Positions 41,850 to 43,061 of a DNA stretch of 43,061 nucleotides are shown in pieces (the first letter of the stretch is position 1; the number at the start of each line of letters is the position of its first letter). The position numbers were made by a program, and so were the translations under genes. The DNA lies in NCBI RefSeq assembly GCF_001440035.1, contig NZ_LJYG01000108.1:544522-587582 (forward strand), read 5' to 3'. Origin of the DNA: Bradyrhizobium manausense (lineage in GTDB: Bacteria; Pseudomonadota; Alphaproteobacteria; Rhizobiales; Xanthobacteraceae). A model generated the notes under the pieces. That model ran no database searches and had not been told where the DNA came from. It worked only from the letters and a program-made list of their open reading frames with translations.

Positions 41850-41896
41850 TTGACAGTCGAAACGCTCCGCGCGCAAATTCTTACACTAAGTAAGAA
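41850..41896 (+). promoter_or_regulatory. Promoter with palindromic operator before the ROK gene
   Basis: A consensus TTGACA (41850-41855) is followed about 20 bp later by a perfect inverted repeat TTCTTAC-N5-GTAAGAA (41878-41896). The palindrome overlaps the expected -10/start region and ends 16 bp before the ATG. ROK repressors bind palindromes of this size, so autorepression is likely. Confidence 0.5.
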
Positions 41897-41912
41897 TGAC
41901 GACAGGGATGAA

Positions 41913-43061
41913 ATGCCGGAGCAGCCGAGAAGTCGGCGGCAGACGCGCGCTGCCATTTTGACTCACTTGCTTCAGTCCGGCGGTTCGTTCCGGCCGCCGC
42001 TGGCGAAAGCCGTGCGCTTGTCCGAAGCAAGCCTGTCGCGCATCCTGTTCGACCTGAAGGCCGAAGGCCTGATCGAGGAAGTCAGGCGCCCTGCCCCCTA
42101 TGTCGGCGGCCCGACGGGTCTCGTCTCGCTCGATCCCACGGTGGCGCTTGGCGCCCTCGAGCTCACCGGAGAATGGCTCAGCGTCGGTGTTGGTGGTTTG
42201 TCCGGCGAGCTGCATGACATCGAACGTGTGCCGCTGCCGCGGAAGCCGACCGTCGAAACAGTCAGCCGGGTATTCGGCGACGCTCTGAACTTGCTGCGCG
42301 ACCGGACGCGCCGCCGCCGGATCAGGCTCGCACAAATCGGCGTGACCGTTCCAGGCCTCGGCCGTCTGAGTGAATTTGGCAATCCGATCATTCCCTGCGA
42401 TGTCGCAGGTATCGGCGACATGCTCGTCGAGATGTTCGCGGGCGTGCCTGTTGCCTTCACCAATTCGGTGGTGGCGCACGCCACCTTTCACCGCTGCCGC
42501 AACGAGAACTATCCGTTCACCGACGCGCATTTGTTCGTCTTTGTCGGCCAGGGTGTCGCGGGCGCCTGGATCGATGATCCGATCGAGGACGACGCACTCG
42601 AGCCGGTCGAGCTCGGCCACATGGTGTTCGGAACCGACGGGCCCCGTTGTCGCTGCGGACATCAAGGCTGCGTCGAAGCCTACACGTCGTTGCCAGCGCT
42701 GGCCAAGCTGCTGCGCATGACCGAAGCAGAATTGCTGCAGCTCGGCACTGACTGGGCGACAACGTTTCCGCTCACGGCGCGGCTGCGCCAGGAATTGCGC
42801 CAGCGGTTGTTTCGTCTTGGCCTCGCCATCGGCAACACGTTGAACGTCAAACCATGTCGCGGCGTTGTCGTCAGCGGCTGGCCATCGCTTCTTGCGGAAG
42901 AGGATCGAAAAGCCGTGAGCGACGGCATCGATTCCTGCCTGCTCGGCGGCCGGAAGCTGGCGCAGGTGTCGCTCGCCTTCGTGCCACCCTCGACCGGCAA
43001 GGACCCGCAGGCCGCCCTCGCCTTCGCCGCCTTCTGCCTGGCGAGATCCGGCGGCATGCCC
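41913..43061 (+). CDS. ROK-family transcriptional regulator, C-terminus beyond window
   Basis: 383 codons are visible without a stop. A MarR-like winged helix at residues 10-70 (RRQTRAAILTHLLQSGGSFRPPLAKAVRLSEASLSRILFDLKAEGLIEE) is followed by a ROK domain: IRLAQIGVTVPGLG, LFVFVGQGVAGAWID, and VELGHMVFG. The zinc site GPRCRCGHQGCVEAY supplies CxCG...C. The ATP-binding DxGxT motif of ROK kinases is degenerate (ALELTGEW), so it is a regulator rather than a sugar kinase. AGGGA precedes the ATG. Effector is probably a sugar or its phosphate; target genes are outside the window. Confidence 0.9.
   Translation, partial: MPEQPRSRRQTRAAILTHLLQSGGSFRPPLAKAVRLSEASLSRILFDLKAEGLIEEVRRPAPYVGGPTGLVSLDPTVALGALELTGEWLSVGVGGLSGELHDIERVPLPRKPTVETVSRVFGDALNLLRDRTRRRRIRLAQIGVTVPGLGRLSEFGNPIIPCDVAGIGDMLVEMFAGVPVAFTNSVVAHATFHRCRNENYPFTDAHLFVFVGQGVAGAWIDDPIEDDALEPVELGHMVFGTDGPRCRCGHQGCVEAYTSLPALAKLLRMTEAELLQLGTDWATTFPLTARLRQELRQRLFRLGLAIGNTLNVKPCRGVVVSGWPSLLAEEDRKAVSDGIDSCLLGGRKLAQVSLAFVPPSTGKDPQAALAFAAFCLARSGGMP

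Overview
The window reads as the chromosome of an alphaproteobacterium of the Bradyrhizobium type. The evidence is high G+C, the neighbour sets tpiA-secG-pyrG and trpD-trpC-moaC with moeA-lexA-comEC and gltX-gltA nearby, an alphaproteobacterial SOS box (GAAC-N7-GAAC) before lexA, and several small proteins I recognise from rhizobial genomes. No rRNA, convincing tRNA or CRISPR array is present.

Left host block (1-18857). Reverse-strand pyrG (cut by the window edge), secG and tpiA stand divergent to a membrane-anchored SurA/PpiD-type foldase. A tight forward operon trpD-trpC-moaC follows. Next come a CACHE/PAS/GGDEF/EAL c-di-GMP enzyme, a reverse-strand S41 protease (ctpA-like) with a clear terminator, an FMN-dependent 2-hydroxy-acid dehydrogenase, a YihX-like HAD phosphatase, a small unknown, moeA and lexA. 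A small secreted protein and a conserved hypothetical gene follow; the latter has a Shine-Dalgarno site buried in a hairpin.

Mobile element (18857-34869). comEC, on the reverse strand, is cut in two by an element with a 16,006-bp integrated unit. The two ends share only the 7-mer TTTGAAA. Joining the flanks across it restores an uninterrupted comEC frame of 765 codons, and the deduced attP is symmetric about the 7-mer. The element carries a tyrosine recombinase and an excisionase-like HTH protein at the left. Next are short regulators and unknowns, including a ribbon-helix-helix protein under a perfect palindrome. A lower-G+C cargo block follows: a lipoprotein, an 806-aa DUF4238/SEC-C protein and a two-TM protein. 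Then come a lone tail tape-measure-like gene, a P27-type small terminase without a large terminase, a run of small phage-type genes including a cold-shock protein, and a replication-initiator-like gene with three iterons inside its coding sequence. There is no portal, capsid, protease, tail tube or lysis gene. The element is therefore a phage satellite (PICI-like) or a heavily deleted prophage, sitting in a DNA-uptake gene from which it could leave without a scar.

Right host block (34864-43061). The 5' part of comEC is followed by a DUF2171 protein, a SnoaL-like protein, glnS, divergent gltX, gltA with a strong terminator, a 29-bp imperfect inverted repeat, and a ROK-family regulator that runs off the window behind a palindromic operator.

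The points most worth following are the scarless comEC insertion, the initiator gene containing its own candidate origin, small terminase without large terminase, and the DUF4238/SEC-C cargo gene.
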